Source of the DNA: CBDDBX01 sp965225955
GTDB lineage: Bacteria > Acidobacteriota > Aminicenantia > UBA2199
Length of the DNA stretch: 64,000 bases
Direction: 5' to 3'
Assembly (NCBI GenBank): GCA_965225955.1
Contig: CBDDBX010000044.1
Coordinates: forward strand, 1 to 64,000
Both the position numbers and the translations under genes were made by a program. Shown here one piece after another: positions 53,287 to 62,511 of this stretch (position 1 is its first letter; each line of letters begins with the position of its first letter). The notes under the pieces were generated by a model, which did no database searches, was not told the DNA's origin, and saw nothing but the letters and a program-made list of their open reading frames with translations.

Positions 53287-55076
53287 AACATATAAGAAAT
53301 TTTTCCATAATCGCCCATATTGATCATGGCAAAACTACTATATCCGACCGGTTACTTGAAATTACCGGCGCAATAACGAAAAGAGAGAGCCAGGAGCAGC
53401 TTCTGGACTCCATGGAACTTGAAAGAGAGAGAGGCATAACAATAAAATCACATTTTGTATGTCTGAAGCATAAAGATGAAGAAGGTAACGAGTATATAAT
53501 CAATCTTATTGATACTCCCGGACATATTGACTTCAATTATGAAGTATCCAGATCTCTTGCTGCCTGTGAAGGTGCTCTTCTGGTTATAGACTCAACACAG
53601 GGAGTTGAAGCTCAGACTGTAGCTAACACATATCTCGCTTTTGACAATGATCTTACAATTATTCCTGTTATGAATAAGATAGATCTGCCTAACAATGAAC
53701 TCGATAAATCTCTTGAACAACTGGAAAATATAATCGGTATCGACAGAGAAGAAGCTCTACTGGTTAGTGCTAAAACCGGTTTGGGTATAGATGAACTTAT
53801 TCCTTCAATCATAGATAGAGTTCCTCCACCGGAAGGTAATCCCGACGCTCCTCTTAAAGGTATGATTTTTGACTCATGGTTCGATTCATACAGAGGTGTA
53901 ATTATTCTCGTGAGAATGATTGATGGTAAATTGAAAAAAGGCGATAAGTTCAAATTCCTATCAAATAATGTTGAATATGATGTAAATGAACTTGGTGTTT
54001 ATACGCCTAAAATGACTCCTCTTAAAGAGATTTCAGCAGGGGAAGTTGGATATATAATAGGTAGTATTAAAAATATTTCTGAAGTTAAAATCGGTGACAC
54101 TATAACCCATGCAGGTATTGATACTGTAGAACCCCTGCCAGGTTTTCAGGAACCTCAGCCCATGGTTTTCTCTGGTTTTTATCCCGGAGACGGTTCAACT
54201 CATGAAGAGTTGAGAGAAGCTATTGAGAAATTGTCTCTGAACGACTCATCCCTAACACATGAGCCTGAACATTCACCTGCTCTGGGTATTGGATTCAGAT
54301 GTGGCTTCCTTGGTTTACTTCATAAAGAGATTATTCAGGAGAGACTTGAGAGAGAGTACAATATATCAATTGTATCAACCTCCCCTTCAGTTCGTTACAA
54401 AATAACAACAACTGCCGGAGAAGTACAGGAAATAGAGTCACCTGCTCAACTACCTAAACCCCAGAGCCTCAAACTAATCGAAGAGCCTTTTATTGAAGCA
54501 ATAATATTGACTCCTGAAGCATATCTCGGTAACATTCTGAAACTTCTTCAAAACAGAAGAGGTATCCATAAAAAACTCGATTATATAAGCGAACAGAGAG
54601 TCTATCTTACATATGAACTTCCGCTTGCTGAAGTTCTGTACGACTTTTTCAATAAACTTAAATCCATATCCCAGGGATATGCCTCATTCGATTATGAGCT
54701 GAAAGATTACAGAGAATCACCACTTACTAAACTGGATATTCTCATTAACGGCGACCCTGTTGATGCTCTGGCTCTTATTGTTCACAGAGATAAAGCCTAC
54801 AATATAGGTAACCTTCTTACATCAAAGATGAAAGGTTTAATCCCACGCCAGATGTTTGAAGTTGTTATTCAGGCAGCAATTAATAACAGGGTTATTGCAA
54901 AAACCGTTGTTAAAGCCCTGAGAAAGAACGTTCTTGCCAAATGTTATGGTGGTGACATCTCCAGAAAGATGAAACTACTGGATAAACAGAAGAAAGGTAA
55001 GAAACGAATGAAGAGAGTCGGTAAGGTTGATATTCCTCAGGAAGCATTCCTTGCAGCTCTTGAAGTAGAAGAATAG
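53283..55076 (+). CDS. lepA: Elongation factor 4
   Basis: 597 residues. G1 AHIDHGKTT, G2/switch ERERGITIKS, G3 DTPGHIDF, G4 NKIDLPN, domain III/V region HEPEHSPALGIGFRCGFLGLLHKEI and the LepA-specific C-terminus KKGKKRMKRVGKVDIPQEAFLAAL. A ribosomal back-translocase. The segment after ITIK is SHFVCL instead of the usual AQxVxL, an unusual variant. It overlaps the methyltransferase gene by 4 bp and so is translated with the sugar operon. Confidence 0.96.
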   Translation: MKHIRNFSIIAHIDHGKTTISDRLLEITGAITKRESQEQLLDSMELERERGITIKSHFVCLKHKDEEGNEYIINLIDTPGHIDFNYEVSRSLAACEGALLVIDSTQGVEAQTVANTYLAFDNDLTIIPVMNKIDLPNNELDKSLEQLENIIGIDREEALLVSAKTGLGIDELIPSIIDRVPPPEGNPDAPLKGMIFDSWFDSYRGVIILVRMIDGKLKKGDKFKFLSNNVEYDVNELGVYTPKMTPLKEISAGEVGYIIGSIKNISEVKIGDTITHAGIDTVEPLPGFQEPQPMVFSGFYPGDGSTHEELREAIEKLSLNDSSLTHEPEHSPALGIGFRCGFLGLLHKEIIQERLEREYNISIVSTSPSVRYKITTTAGEVQEIESPAQLPKPQSLKLIEEPFIEAIILTPEAYLGNILKLLQNRRGIHKKLDYISEQRVYLTYELPLAEVLYDFFNKLKSISQGYASFDYELKDYRESPLTKLDILINGDPVDALALIVHRDKAYNIGNLLTSKMKGLIPRQMFEVVIQAAINNRVIAKTVVKALRKNVLAKCYGGDISRKMKLLDKQKKGKKRMKRVGKVDIPQEAFLAALEVEE

Positions 55077-55477
55077 GGTATTAATTCAAAATAGAAGGCG
55101 GAGATCACCTCCGCCTGTAATATTAAAAAATCACACAGACTTACACGGACTGCCACATCCTCTTTCAAAAAACGATAATACAGAGGCATAATATTTTATT
55201 CCCTTTATCTGATTACTCCGCACACCTTTAAGACCTGTAAACACCTGTAAGGCAGGAGACACGGCTCCTGCCGTATTATTAAGATCTGCCTGAAATAAAC
55301 AACGGAAGGGCCCATGGCGGCGATCTCAAACCTGTTTATTTTATTTGAATCACGAATTAGACCCATCTTCGGGAGACACAGGCATATACCGTTTAAATTC
55401 GGATTACTACCGCTCATCACTTTAACCGTAACTATTTACTTTCTCTGATGTTTAACTTAATTTTAAGGAGGAACATT
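55077..55477. other. Intergenic region with hairpins and repeat copy A
   Basis: Hairpin AGGCGGAG/CTCCGCCT (55096-55103, 55109-55116) lies just after lepA and probably ends its transcript, though no T run follows. Hairpin GGCAGGAG/CTCCTGCC is at 55251-55258 and 55265-55272. Repeat copy A is at 55159-55237. The ribosome-binding site AAGGAGG before the hydrolase gene closes the stretch. Confidence 0.55.
55159..55237. repeat. 79-bp direct repeat, copy A
   Basis: Runs from CCTCTTTCAAAAAACGATAA to the end wording ACCTG. It matches copy B (58123-58201) at about 73 of 79 positions, without gaps. The 5' CCTCT can pair with AGAGG at 55180-55184. The preceding bases (CACACAGAC...) are also partly shared. 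Confidence 0.85.
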
Positions 55478-57208
55478 ATGAAAAAAACACTACTGATTTT
55501 CACAGTTTTAACTCTTATTATGAGTATCACAATCAGAACAGCTGAGCCGGAAAAACCGGATAAAGCTAAACTTATAAGTCTATATAAGACTTTATTGGAA
55601 AATACTATTAAAGAAGGGAAAATCGCAGGTATTGCAGGAGCTCTGATTATTAATGGCAAAATTGTCTGGAAAGCCGGAAATGGTTATGCCAGTAAAGAGA
55701 AGAAACTCCCATTTACTACTTCCACATCAATATGTATAGGATCTGTAAGTAAATTTTTTACTGCTCTGGGTATTCTTCAGCTTCATGAAAAGAGGCAACT
55801 GGATATCAACCAGCCACTGGTAAAATACCTGCCGGCATTCAGTATCAAAACAAGAAACTCTTCTGTTTCAGATATCTCTATATCAAATGTTCTTTACCAT
55901 AACTCCGGAATACCCAACGATATTACAGCAGGTAATAATAGTGAGAAATATACAGATACTGTAAAGTACCTTAAAGATGAATACACTACCTTTCCACCTG
56001 GCACCATGTATCACTACTCCAATGTAGGGTATTGTCTGCTGGGGCACGCAATACATGAAGTTAGTGGCGAAAATTATCAGGACTATATGAAAAAAAACAT
56101 TCTTGAGATATCCGGTATGAAAAGTTCCGGCTTCAGAAAGTATCATAAACTACAGAATGAATGCACCACTTACGATAAGGATGGCTCTCCCAGGAGCATC
56201 GATGCTGGCAGGAATATCCCAGCCGGAGGTATCTGCTCAAATATTGATGATATGGCTGCTTTTGCTCTGGAACTTATAAATATCTACCATGGGAAGCAGA
56301 ACGGCTTTATCAAACCCGATACCCTGAAAAAAGCTTTTAAAACAGATGAGAATGTGCAATTGAAACTTCAGAAAGACTGTCCCGGAGGAACACTTTACAG
56401 TAAAGGATCTTCCTTTGGTGCTACCTATATTGGAAGCCACATAGTTTCCAACGCCGGTATGCTTATTGTACCTGAAAAAAAGGCAGCCCTTGTTCTGGTA
56501 AACAATAGTGCAGGAGGGCTGGATTTAATATGGCAGGCATTTATGAAGCTTCTAAAAACTTACGGTATTAATCCTTACAATAGATTTCACAGGCAGCTAC
56601 CCTCTGAAAACCAGAAGACTGAAAGAAACTACTCACTGAACAGACTAACCGGTATGTATGTCAGTAATAGAAGCGTTTCCAGAGTTGAAAAATTTAAGAA
56701 CGGCTTACTCTATAAAGCCAGAGAAAACTATCGCCTGATACCTCAGGGCAAGAATACTTTTTCTGTCGCAAAAGAGGTCTCTTCCGGCAAATTTGAAGTT
56801 CAGAAGAAACAGGAAATTTCTTTTGGAAAAATAAACGGAGAGATGATTATTTTCTGGAACAACAGTGGATATAAATATCCTCTTGCGCACAAACTGGATA
56901 AACAGATAATCACCAGTATCTGGAAAAAGCGTCTGGGAACTTATCTGGTTCAGAACCAGATGCTTGATGGATATGACATCTTTAATAAGGTAGAGCTGAG
57001 TATATCCCGGCACAATCTTTTGCAATTAAAAATCAAGTACAGAAGCGGTGAATATAAGTATCTTATGAGAATTGCAAACAGCAATGAACTTATATTTAAC
57101 GGCCTTTTTAGTGAAACCAGTAACGAAACAGTACAGTTCGGATTCGGGAAGAACTGTAATGTCATGAGATTAAGTGGTCTGAAACTAAAACAGCTTAATA
57201 ATCAATAG
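55478..57208 (+). CDS. Secreted serine hydrolase of the beta-lactamase/penicillin-binding fold
   Basis: 576 residues from the ATG at 55478 (AAGGAGG upstream). A signal peptide (LLIFTVLTLIMSITIRTA) is followed by a class C-like domain: nucleophile motif GSVSKFF (S89-V-S-K92) and YSN in YHYSNVGYCLLG near residue 179. The third, KTG/HxG-type motif is not standard (SHIVSNAGM). A ~190-residue C-terminal beta-rich extension follows. Members of this fold act as esterases, peptidases or peptidoglycan enzymes; true beta-lactamase activity is not implied. Confidence 0.83.
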   Translation: MKKTLLIFTVLTLIMSITIRTAEPEKPDKAKLISLYKTLLENTIKEGKIAGIAGALIINGKIVWKAGNGYASKEKKLPFTTSTSICIGSVSKFFTALGILQLHEKRQLDINQPLVKYLPAFSIKTRNSSVSDISISNVLYHNSGIPNDITAGNNSEKYTDTVKYLKDEYTTFPPGTMYHYSNVGYCLLGHAIHEVSGENYQDYMKKNILEISGMKSSGFRKYHKLQNECTTYDKDGSPRSIDAGRNIPAGGICSNIDDMAAFALELINIYHGKQNGFIKPDTLKKAFKTDENVQLKLQKDCPGGTLYSKGSSFGATYIGSHIVSNAGMLIVPEKKAALVLVNNSAGGLDLIWQAFMKLLKTYGINPYNRFHRQLPSENQKTERNYSLNRLTGMYVSNRSVSRVEKFKNGLLYKARENYRLIPQGKNTFSVAKEVSSGKFEVQKKQEISFGKINGEMIIFWNNSGYKYPLAHKLDKQIITSIWKKRLGTYLVQNQMLDGYDIFNKVELSISRHNLLQLKIKYRSGEYKYLMRIANSNELIFNGLFSETSNETVQFGFGKNCNVMRLSGLKLKQLNNQ

Positions 57209-57218
57209 CTTAAATTCA

Positions 57219-57241
57219 GGTACCTGTTATCCACAGGTACC
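57219..57241 (+). terminator. Terminator after the serine hydrolase gene
   Basis: Arms GGTACCTGT (57219-57227) and ACAGGTACC (57233-57241), a 9-bp stem with a 5-nt loop, followed after a short gap by CTTCTTTTT. It lies between two convergent genes. Confidence 0.6.
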
Positions 57242-57254
57242 CTCCTGCTTCTTT

Positions 57255-58073
57255 TTAAATTAGTTCTGAAGCAGACTTTTGCGTTATAGATTTTTTGAGC
57301 TGAGCTGCATAACGCCGGCTTACACTTACCTCAGTATCTTCCCCCTGAAGCTTTATCAGCAATGTATAGTTGTGACGATGTTCAATTGATTCAATCAGAG
57401 ATCTGTTAATCAGAGTAGACCTGTGAATTCGTATAAAACCTGATGGCACCAGCTCATCCTCCCAGCTCCTGAGAGATCTCTTTGCCTCGAACTCTCTCTC
57501 CTCAACATCCTTCACCAGAGTATAATTTCCTTTGACAGTTATTTTTCTTATCTTCTGCACAGGAATCAGTACTACCTGATTATTGTAATCAAGGGCCACC
57601 TTCTTCTGCTCCTGACTGGCACCATTTGTCCTGCCTGTATCTGACTCCTTATTACTGCTCCTTTGAAGAGGGTTGTAAAGATAAAGGAAACTGAAGAAAC
57701 AGAGAATAAAAGTTAAGGAGAAAGTGTTTCTGGCATTTATATCAAAATCGTAGATAAACTCTTTTGCAGGATTTATCATCCAGGAAATAAGAGGCTCAAA
57801 ACCACCCCATATATAGGCAGAAACAAGAGAAAGCCCAACTACATAAACAGGCAGAGCCTTATGTTTCATTTCCCTTCGGTTAACAATTTTAAGCAATCGG
57901 ATCTGGATCATGAACAGGGATATTCCACTTAAAGTAAATAGAATAGTCCATAGAATCACAAGAGTTCCGGGGTAATTGTCATCTTTGAAATATAAGAGAT
58001 TGATCAGAAGAAGAAAAATCCAGTAAAGAGACCAGGCAACTATCTGATGAACCGTTTTCTCACTGATTTTCAC
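57255..58073 (-). CDS. LytTR regulator with membrane-spanning N-terminus
   Basis: 272 residues. Four hydrophobic helices lie in residues ~10-150 (IVAWSLYWIFLLLINLL, TLVILWTILFTLSGISLFMI, VYVVGLSLVSAYIWGG, TFSLTFILCFFSFLYLY). A C-terminal LytTR DNA-binding domain follows at ~175-265 (VLIPVQKIRKITVKGNYTLV, GFIRIHRSTLINRSLIESIE, VSVSRRYAAQLKK). This one-component type senses at the membrane and regulates directly, without a kinase. It is convergent with the hydrolase gene, and its upstream region carries repeat copy B. Confidence 0.88.
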   Translation of the reverse strand: MKISEKTVHQIVAWSLYWIFLLLINLLYFKDDNYPGTLVILWTILFTLSGISLFMIQIRLLKIVNRREMKHKALPVYVVGLSLVSAYIWGGFEPLISWMINPAKEFIYDFDINARNTFSLTFILCFFSFLYLYNPLQRSSNKESDTGRTNGASQEQKKVALDYNNQVVLIPVQKIRKITVKGNYTLVKDVEEREFEAKRSLRSWEDELVPSGFIRIHRSTLINRSLIESIEHRHNYTLLIKLQGEDTEVSVSRRYAAQLKKSITQKSASELI

Positions 58074-58122
58074 ATAACAATTATATCATATACCCGGAAT
58101 AGACTCACACAGACGGTTACAC

Positions 58123-58201
58123 CCTCTTTCAAAAAACGATAATGCAGGGGCATAATATTTTATGCTCTTTATCTGATTACTCCGCACATCTTTAAAACCT
58201 G
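58123..58201. repeat. 79-bp direct repeat, copy B
   Basis: Same orientation and length as copy A (55159-55237) with about six substitutions. The A-to-G change in AGAGG/AGGGG keeps pairing with CCTCT through a G-U pair. It lies between the LytTR gene start and the end of the SIR2-HerA operon. Confidence 0.85.
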
Positions 58202-58277
58202 CACCTGCCCGAATATACATACAACAACAATCTATTCCAAATCTGTACAGAACTCTGACAAATATGCACAGTAGTTG

Positions 58278-58940
58278 TTATAAATAGTCCTTTGGCATTG
58301 CCATTAAATTACTGAAAGGTATTTTGGCGTCTTTGTTTCTGATAGCATTATAAAAAAGGCTTGTCAATCGTTTCTTTTCCGCCTTACGCACACTATTATC
58401 AGGGCATAATTGATATCTCATACAGAAAAGATAAAGAAAAGGATTCTCTATACCTCCTCCGATTCTTATCTCATGATCATCAATTGGTGATTCAATATGC
58501 TGATGAGGAGTTGGATGAGTTATTAATGAATTGACAACTGTTTCCACATCCATCTCTTCCATACTTTTTAAAGCAGTATTACAACTAGCCAGTTCTATTA
58601 ACAACTGTTGTTTAGGAAAAAGAAAATAGTTAACTCCATCAAGATCATGAGTCCACATGACTCCTTTCATAATAGAAGAATCTGTATACATTATTCTTAT
58701 ACAAAATTTCTTAACAGCTTCAATAGAATATTCGAAACTTATATCTGCCACATCAATTGTTGCTGAAACATTAACTCCTCTGTACTTGGGTAATTCCAGC
58801 ATAGAACTTAAATCCCAAAACGCCATCAAGCCTTTAGTAAATTGATACAACCATTTTTTCTGTTCCTTCTGACCGGAAGGAGAGAATCCCAATCTTATTA
58901 TTTCATTCCAGATATAAGCTTTAACAATATCATTCCCCAT
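58278..58940 (-). CDS. Unrecognised protein of the SIR2-HerA operon
   Basis: 220 residues with no signal peptide or membrane helix. I recognise no family. Visible features: a GLMAFWDLSSMLELP segment after a basic start, a beta-rich middle (VNVSATIDVADISFEYSI), a His cluster LITHPTPHQHIESPIDDHEIRIGGG (near 136-160) that could bind metal or form an active site, and a basic C-terminal helix (SVRKAEKKRLTSLFYNAIRNK). It overlaps the AAA+ gene by 11 bp and is the last gene of the operon, so it is probably a working subunit, adaptor or effector of the system. Confidence 0.75.
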   Translation of the reverse strand: MGNDIVKAYIWNEIIRLGFSPSGQKEQKKWLYQFTKGLMAFWDLSSMLELPKYRGVNVSATIDVADISFEYSIEAVKKFCIRIMYTDSSIMKGVMWTHDLDGVNYFLFPKQQLLIELASCNTALKSMEEMDVETVVNSLITHPTPHQHIESPIDDHEIRIGGGIENPFLYLFCMRYQLCPDNSVRKAEKKRLTSLFYNAIRNKDAKIPFSNLMAMPKDYL

Positions 58941-60771
58941 TTTTTAACCCTTTAAGATAATCAAGAACAAATTGCAGATTTCTCACATATTCTGATGGAG
59001 CTCTATTTTCTTCATCAATCATATCTTCCATAAACTCAATATCACTAACTACATCTTCTATCGTTAAAGATGCCGATAAATCCTCTTCCAGAACAATAAC
59101 CTGAAACAGTTGTCTTAACTGCGTCCATTCGCTTAGATAAGTATTTAACTTTTCAAGAGGTACCCACCAGATAATCTGCTTATCCATAAAAAAATCTCTT
59201 TTAACATTCAATTCATTAAGCTCTTCTGTAGAAAGGTTCTCTGGTAACTGAAAAGAGTAAACATCCGCTTCACTATTATTTAAAGCATCAACCATTGCTA
59301 AAAGTACAGAGTTTTCTCTATTTATTGTAATTTCATTATGTACCCATTTCTGAAACTCATAACTGTTGGATTTGGCCTGCATGTAGCTTCTTATAATATC
59401 TGCCGTATCTTTATCCTTATAAGTTACAATAATCCGATCTGCTCTATTTATAGATAGCAGGGAGCTCTTCAACACATCAATAACTTCCACAACATTCAAT
59501 TCCAAATCAGTTTCCATCTCAGATCTTAACACCTGATTTACAACATCTCTGTCAACTCCTGAATCAAGTCCATAACTACTTATTTGATACCTATTTGCAT
59601 ACTCCTTTACAAAATTAGCCTCCGGTTCTGATATATAGTTTTCTGCATAACGATTTTTCACTATAGGATTTACTTCAGTTTTCCAGTTAGAGTCTTCTTC
59701 ATATTCTCTTAATATAAGCCAGTTCCCAAAAACTGCTTTACGGGCAGTATCGATATCTCCAGGTAGGGTTAAAAGAGATATATTAAGCTTTTTATCTTTT
59801 CTAATAATTCTCAACAACTCATCTGACGGTCTGCCTGAATATGCAAAATAGTCCAGATTAAGTTTATCAACAGCTTCATAAATAGCTCTAAGGCGATTGT
59901 TACTCTTTTTCTCAAAAACCAGAAAATAATCCAACAACCTCACTGCCTGTCTTGGAATTCCACCTGAATATTTATTTATGATACCCACTTCATTTTCATA
60001 AACTTTAAAATATTTACCCAATCTTTTTGCCAGGATCTTACGGGTAGATTTATAGTCAGAGAGTATACTTAGTGAATCTACACCTCTATTCCACGATGCA
60101 TCTTTAAACTTATGTATTGCATTTACTTCAAATAAAGTCTTATAATTTACAAGACATTCAAGAACTGAACTCAACGCAAAATAACCTGTGGAATCAACAT
60201 CAAACTTATCTATTCCCGATGCAAAAAAGAGCAGCAGTTTTCCTGTTTTTTCTGTAATATCCTTAACAACACGGTTAAATATATCTGGTAAATACTCTTC
60301 AACACTGCCAAGATAATCAATAAATAATTTTCTGAACTTTATCGCTTCAATGTCTATTTTATTTAAATTTATCAGGCTAATTGAATTCTCTATATCAACC
60401 TTAGTCCTTCCCATCAGTTTTGTAAATTCATCCGGTATGATACCGGTTTGTTCTTCAGATAGCAGATACTCAAACAGAGCAATAAAAACTATACTCCAAC
60501 AGTCTTTGCTGGAGATATTAATACTATCTCTATCAAAATGAAACGTAATCTCAGGCTTCTTATCGCATTTGGAGAAAACATAATCAATCAGTGTTGTTTT
60601 TCCGCAACCGATCTGTCCCCAGAGTAGAATAGATTGCTCACCATTCTCAAGCCACTCACTCAATTTATCTTCTGCTTCTGTATGCGTATCAACATATAGA
60701 AGCTTGAACTCCTCAGCTGTAGAAAGCGCAAGACCTTCGTCAACATTTATCCCAAAGCGATTACGTTTCAT
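58930..60771 (-). CDS. AAA+/ORC-like ATPase with unassigned C-terminal half
   Basis: 613 residues. Walker A GQIGCGKTT (52-60). The Walker B region is KLLLFFASGIDKFD (178-191); at the position where relatives have Asp it has Ser (SGIDK), though the later Asp188 remains. SGGIPRQAVRLL (269-280) is the sensor-2-like motif of ORC/STAND-type ATPases. The C-terminal ~230 residues are unassigned and include a Rossmann-like DRIIVTYKDKDTADIIRSYM and ILEEDL-type acidic strands. It overlaps herA by 4 bp (ATGA). Likely a sensor or regulator working with HerA and SIR2. Confidence 0.8.
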   Translation of the reverse strand: MKRNRFGINVDEGLALSTAEEFKLLYVDTHTEAEDKLSEWLENGEQSILLWGQIGCGKTTLIDYVFSKCDKKPEITFHFDRDSINISSKDCWSIVFIALFEYLLSEEQTGIIPDEFTKLMGRTKVDIENSISLINLNKIDIEAIKFRKLFIDYLGSVEEYLPDIFNRVVKDITEKTGKLLLFFASGIDKFDVDSTGYFALSSVLECLVNYKTLFEVNAIHKFKDASWNRGVDSLSILSDYKSTRKILAKRLGKYFKVYENEVGIINKYSGGIPRQAVRLLDYFLVFEKKSNNRLRAIYEAVDKLNLDYFAYSGRPSDELLRIIRKDKKLNISLLTLPGDIDTARKAVFGNWLILREYEEDSNWKTEVNPIVKNRYAENYISEPEANFVKEYANRYQISSYGLDSGVDRDVVNQVLRSEMETDLELNVVEVIDVLKSSLLSINRADRIIVTYKDKDTADIIRSYMQAKSNSYEFQKWVHNEITINRENSVLLAMVDALNNSEADVYSFQLPENLSTEELNELNVKRDFFMDKQIIWWVPLEKLNTYLSEWTQLRQLFQVIVLEEDLSASLTIEDVVSDIEFMEDMIDEENRAPSEYVRNLQFVLDYLKGLKNGE

Positions 60772-62507
60772 CTACCTCTTCCCTGTTTTCTCATATTTTC
60801 AACGGATCTAAGAAAATCCGGTTCCTTCACTTCTTTCATCCACTCAGACCAGAAATCAATAGTAGCACTAAGAGGTTTTTCTGATGGAGCGGTTATTTTT
60901 ATTCTGCTGGGTAATAATACTGCATCCCCAACAACAAGAGCTTCACCAATATCCATTATTGGTAATATTTCCAGTAGACTCTCCAGACTCTCAGGCATAA
61001 GCTTTTTTACTGCAGACTGATCATCACCATTCGTTAATCTGAGAGCAATGACATTGTTACACTGACTTAAAACTGTAGTGCTTACATCAGAAGGCCTCTG
61101 GCTTACAATTAACAAAGCAACTCCATATTTACGTCCCTCTTTTGAAATCTTCTCGAAAGCCTCAATAGCTCTCTGTTCAACAGGGTTCTTTCCATCTTTT
61201 TTAGGTAGATAGAGATGGGCTTCATCGCATACCATTACTAAAGGCCTTCTTTCATCACTATTAGTCCAGAACTGCACCTGATAAATTATTCTTGCAACTA
61301 ACCCAACAATAACCGGTAAAATATCCGAAGGCACTTCTGAAAAATCTATTACTTTAATAGAAGATGCATTCTTACCATGATTCATAAGTTTTTTAATAGT
61401 AAATACCATGGAAAGATAGTCATGCTCATGATCCGGTGCATTAAAAAGAAAGCCGTATCTCTTATCACTCAATCGACTTCTCAACCTTGTTAACAATCTG
61501 CTGAACTGTCCGTAAAAGTTGCCCTGTTTAAGCCCTCTGGCTCCCTGCACCATCTCATCATTCAGATCCGTCAGTTTCTTTATTACACTATCAATTGAGA
61601 AAGGGATGGGACTGTCCATAGTAAAAGCTTTTAGAACATCTGGTTTTTTTTCATTCTTAAGAGTTCTCTTCTTCTCTTCAATAACAGCATCCTGAAATAC
61701 CATTACCTGATTGTGAGCACTAAATTCTGATCTGTCGATAAACATCGCCTGCAACTCTTCAGCATTAAGAAGCCAATAAGGAAGATATAGTAAATCATTA
61801 TCTGTTTTACCCAGATCTTCCGGCCCCGGAATACGTAACTGGCTGGCATAACTCAAGCTTTTATACTCTCCATGAAGATCAAAAACGATAAGATTGGAAG
61901 ATGGTAATTTTTCTGCTTTCTCTAGAATCGATGCTACAGTCCAGGATTTACCTGAACCAGTACTGCCCAATAGTGCAGCATGTCTCTGAAAAAACTTATC
62001 ACCATCAAGATAGGCTGTTGCTGAGGTATCAAGGGCATATTTTCCAAGTTCCAGTGATTTATTCTTATCACCAGAAGCACTAAGGATATTCATAAAGTTT
62101 TCCAGCTGTTTGTCTTTTAAAGGATAACATCCAGCATCTATATCCGGCACCTGTCCTAAGGATCTTGAAAAAGCGAACTGTTCTTTGTCACTATTCCATT
62201 TTACTGTACCAACAAGAGTCAACTTAACAGTATTAATTACACTCTCATCAGCTCCTTCAAGCTCAATAGCTTCATTTTCATCCTCTACGGTTTCAGAAAC
62301 AGCAACAGATTTAATAACTTTATCAATAATCCCTATAAGCCAACTACTAACAGCTGAGGAAACCCGCATCGCTACCAGTTGCCCAACTCTTGCTTTATGG
62401 AGGGCTTCTACTGTTTTTACATGTATAGCAACTTTTCTGGTATCTACCTCTCTTACAGTTCCCAACAACTCTTCACATTTGAAATCAAAGAACCTATTCT
62501 CTTCCAT
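60768..62507 (-). CDS. HerA-like hexameric ATPase (DUF87)
   Basis: 579 residues. An N-terminal HAS-barrel-like region (LLGTVREVDTRKVAIHVKTV) is followed by a RecA-type motor domain: Walker A GSTGSGKSWT (181-190), FDLHGEY, Walker B LVMVCDEAHLYLP (near 420-430) and the conserved SQRPSDVSTTVLSQCNNVIALRL. HerA proteins form hexameric DNA translocases. In defence systems they assemble with SIR2 or nuclease subunits. It starts 4 bp after the SIR2 stop codon. Confidence 0.92.
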   Translation of the reverse strand: MEENRFFDFKCEELLGTVREVDTRKVAIHVKTVEALHKARVGQLVAMRVSSAVSSWLIGIIDKVIKSVAVSETVEDENEAIELEGADESVINTVKLTLVGTVKWNSDKEQFAFSRSLGQVPDIDAGCYPLKDKQLENFMNILSASGDKNKSLELGKYALDTSATAYLDGDKFFQRHAALLGSTGSGKSWTVASILEKAEKLPSSNLIVFDLHGEYKSLSYASQLRIPGPEDLGKTDNDLLYLPYWLLNAEELQAMFIDRSEFSAHNQVMVFQDAVIEEKKRTLKNEKKPDVLKAFTMDSPIPFSIDSVIKKLTDLNDEMVQGARGLKQGNFYGQFSRLLTRLRSRLSDKRYGFLFNAPDHEHDYLSMVFTIKKLMNHGKNASSIKVIDFSEVPSDILPVIVGLVARIIYQVQFWTNSDERRPLVMVCDEAHLYLPKKDGKNPVEQRAIEAFEKISKEGRKYGVALLIVSQRPSDVSTTVLSQCNNVIALRLTNGDDQSAVKKLMPESLESLLEILPIMDIGEALVVGDAVLLPSRIKITAPSEKPLSATIDFWSEWMKEVKEPDFLRSVENMRKQGRGR

Positions 62508-62511
62508 AACA

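Noticed and set aside
55478..57208. True class C beta-lactamase resistance gene
   Set aside because: SxxK and YxN are present, but the third motif is atypical and the long C-terminal extension fits general serine hydrolases of this fold.
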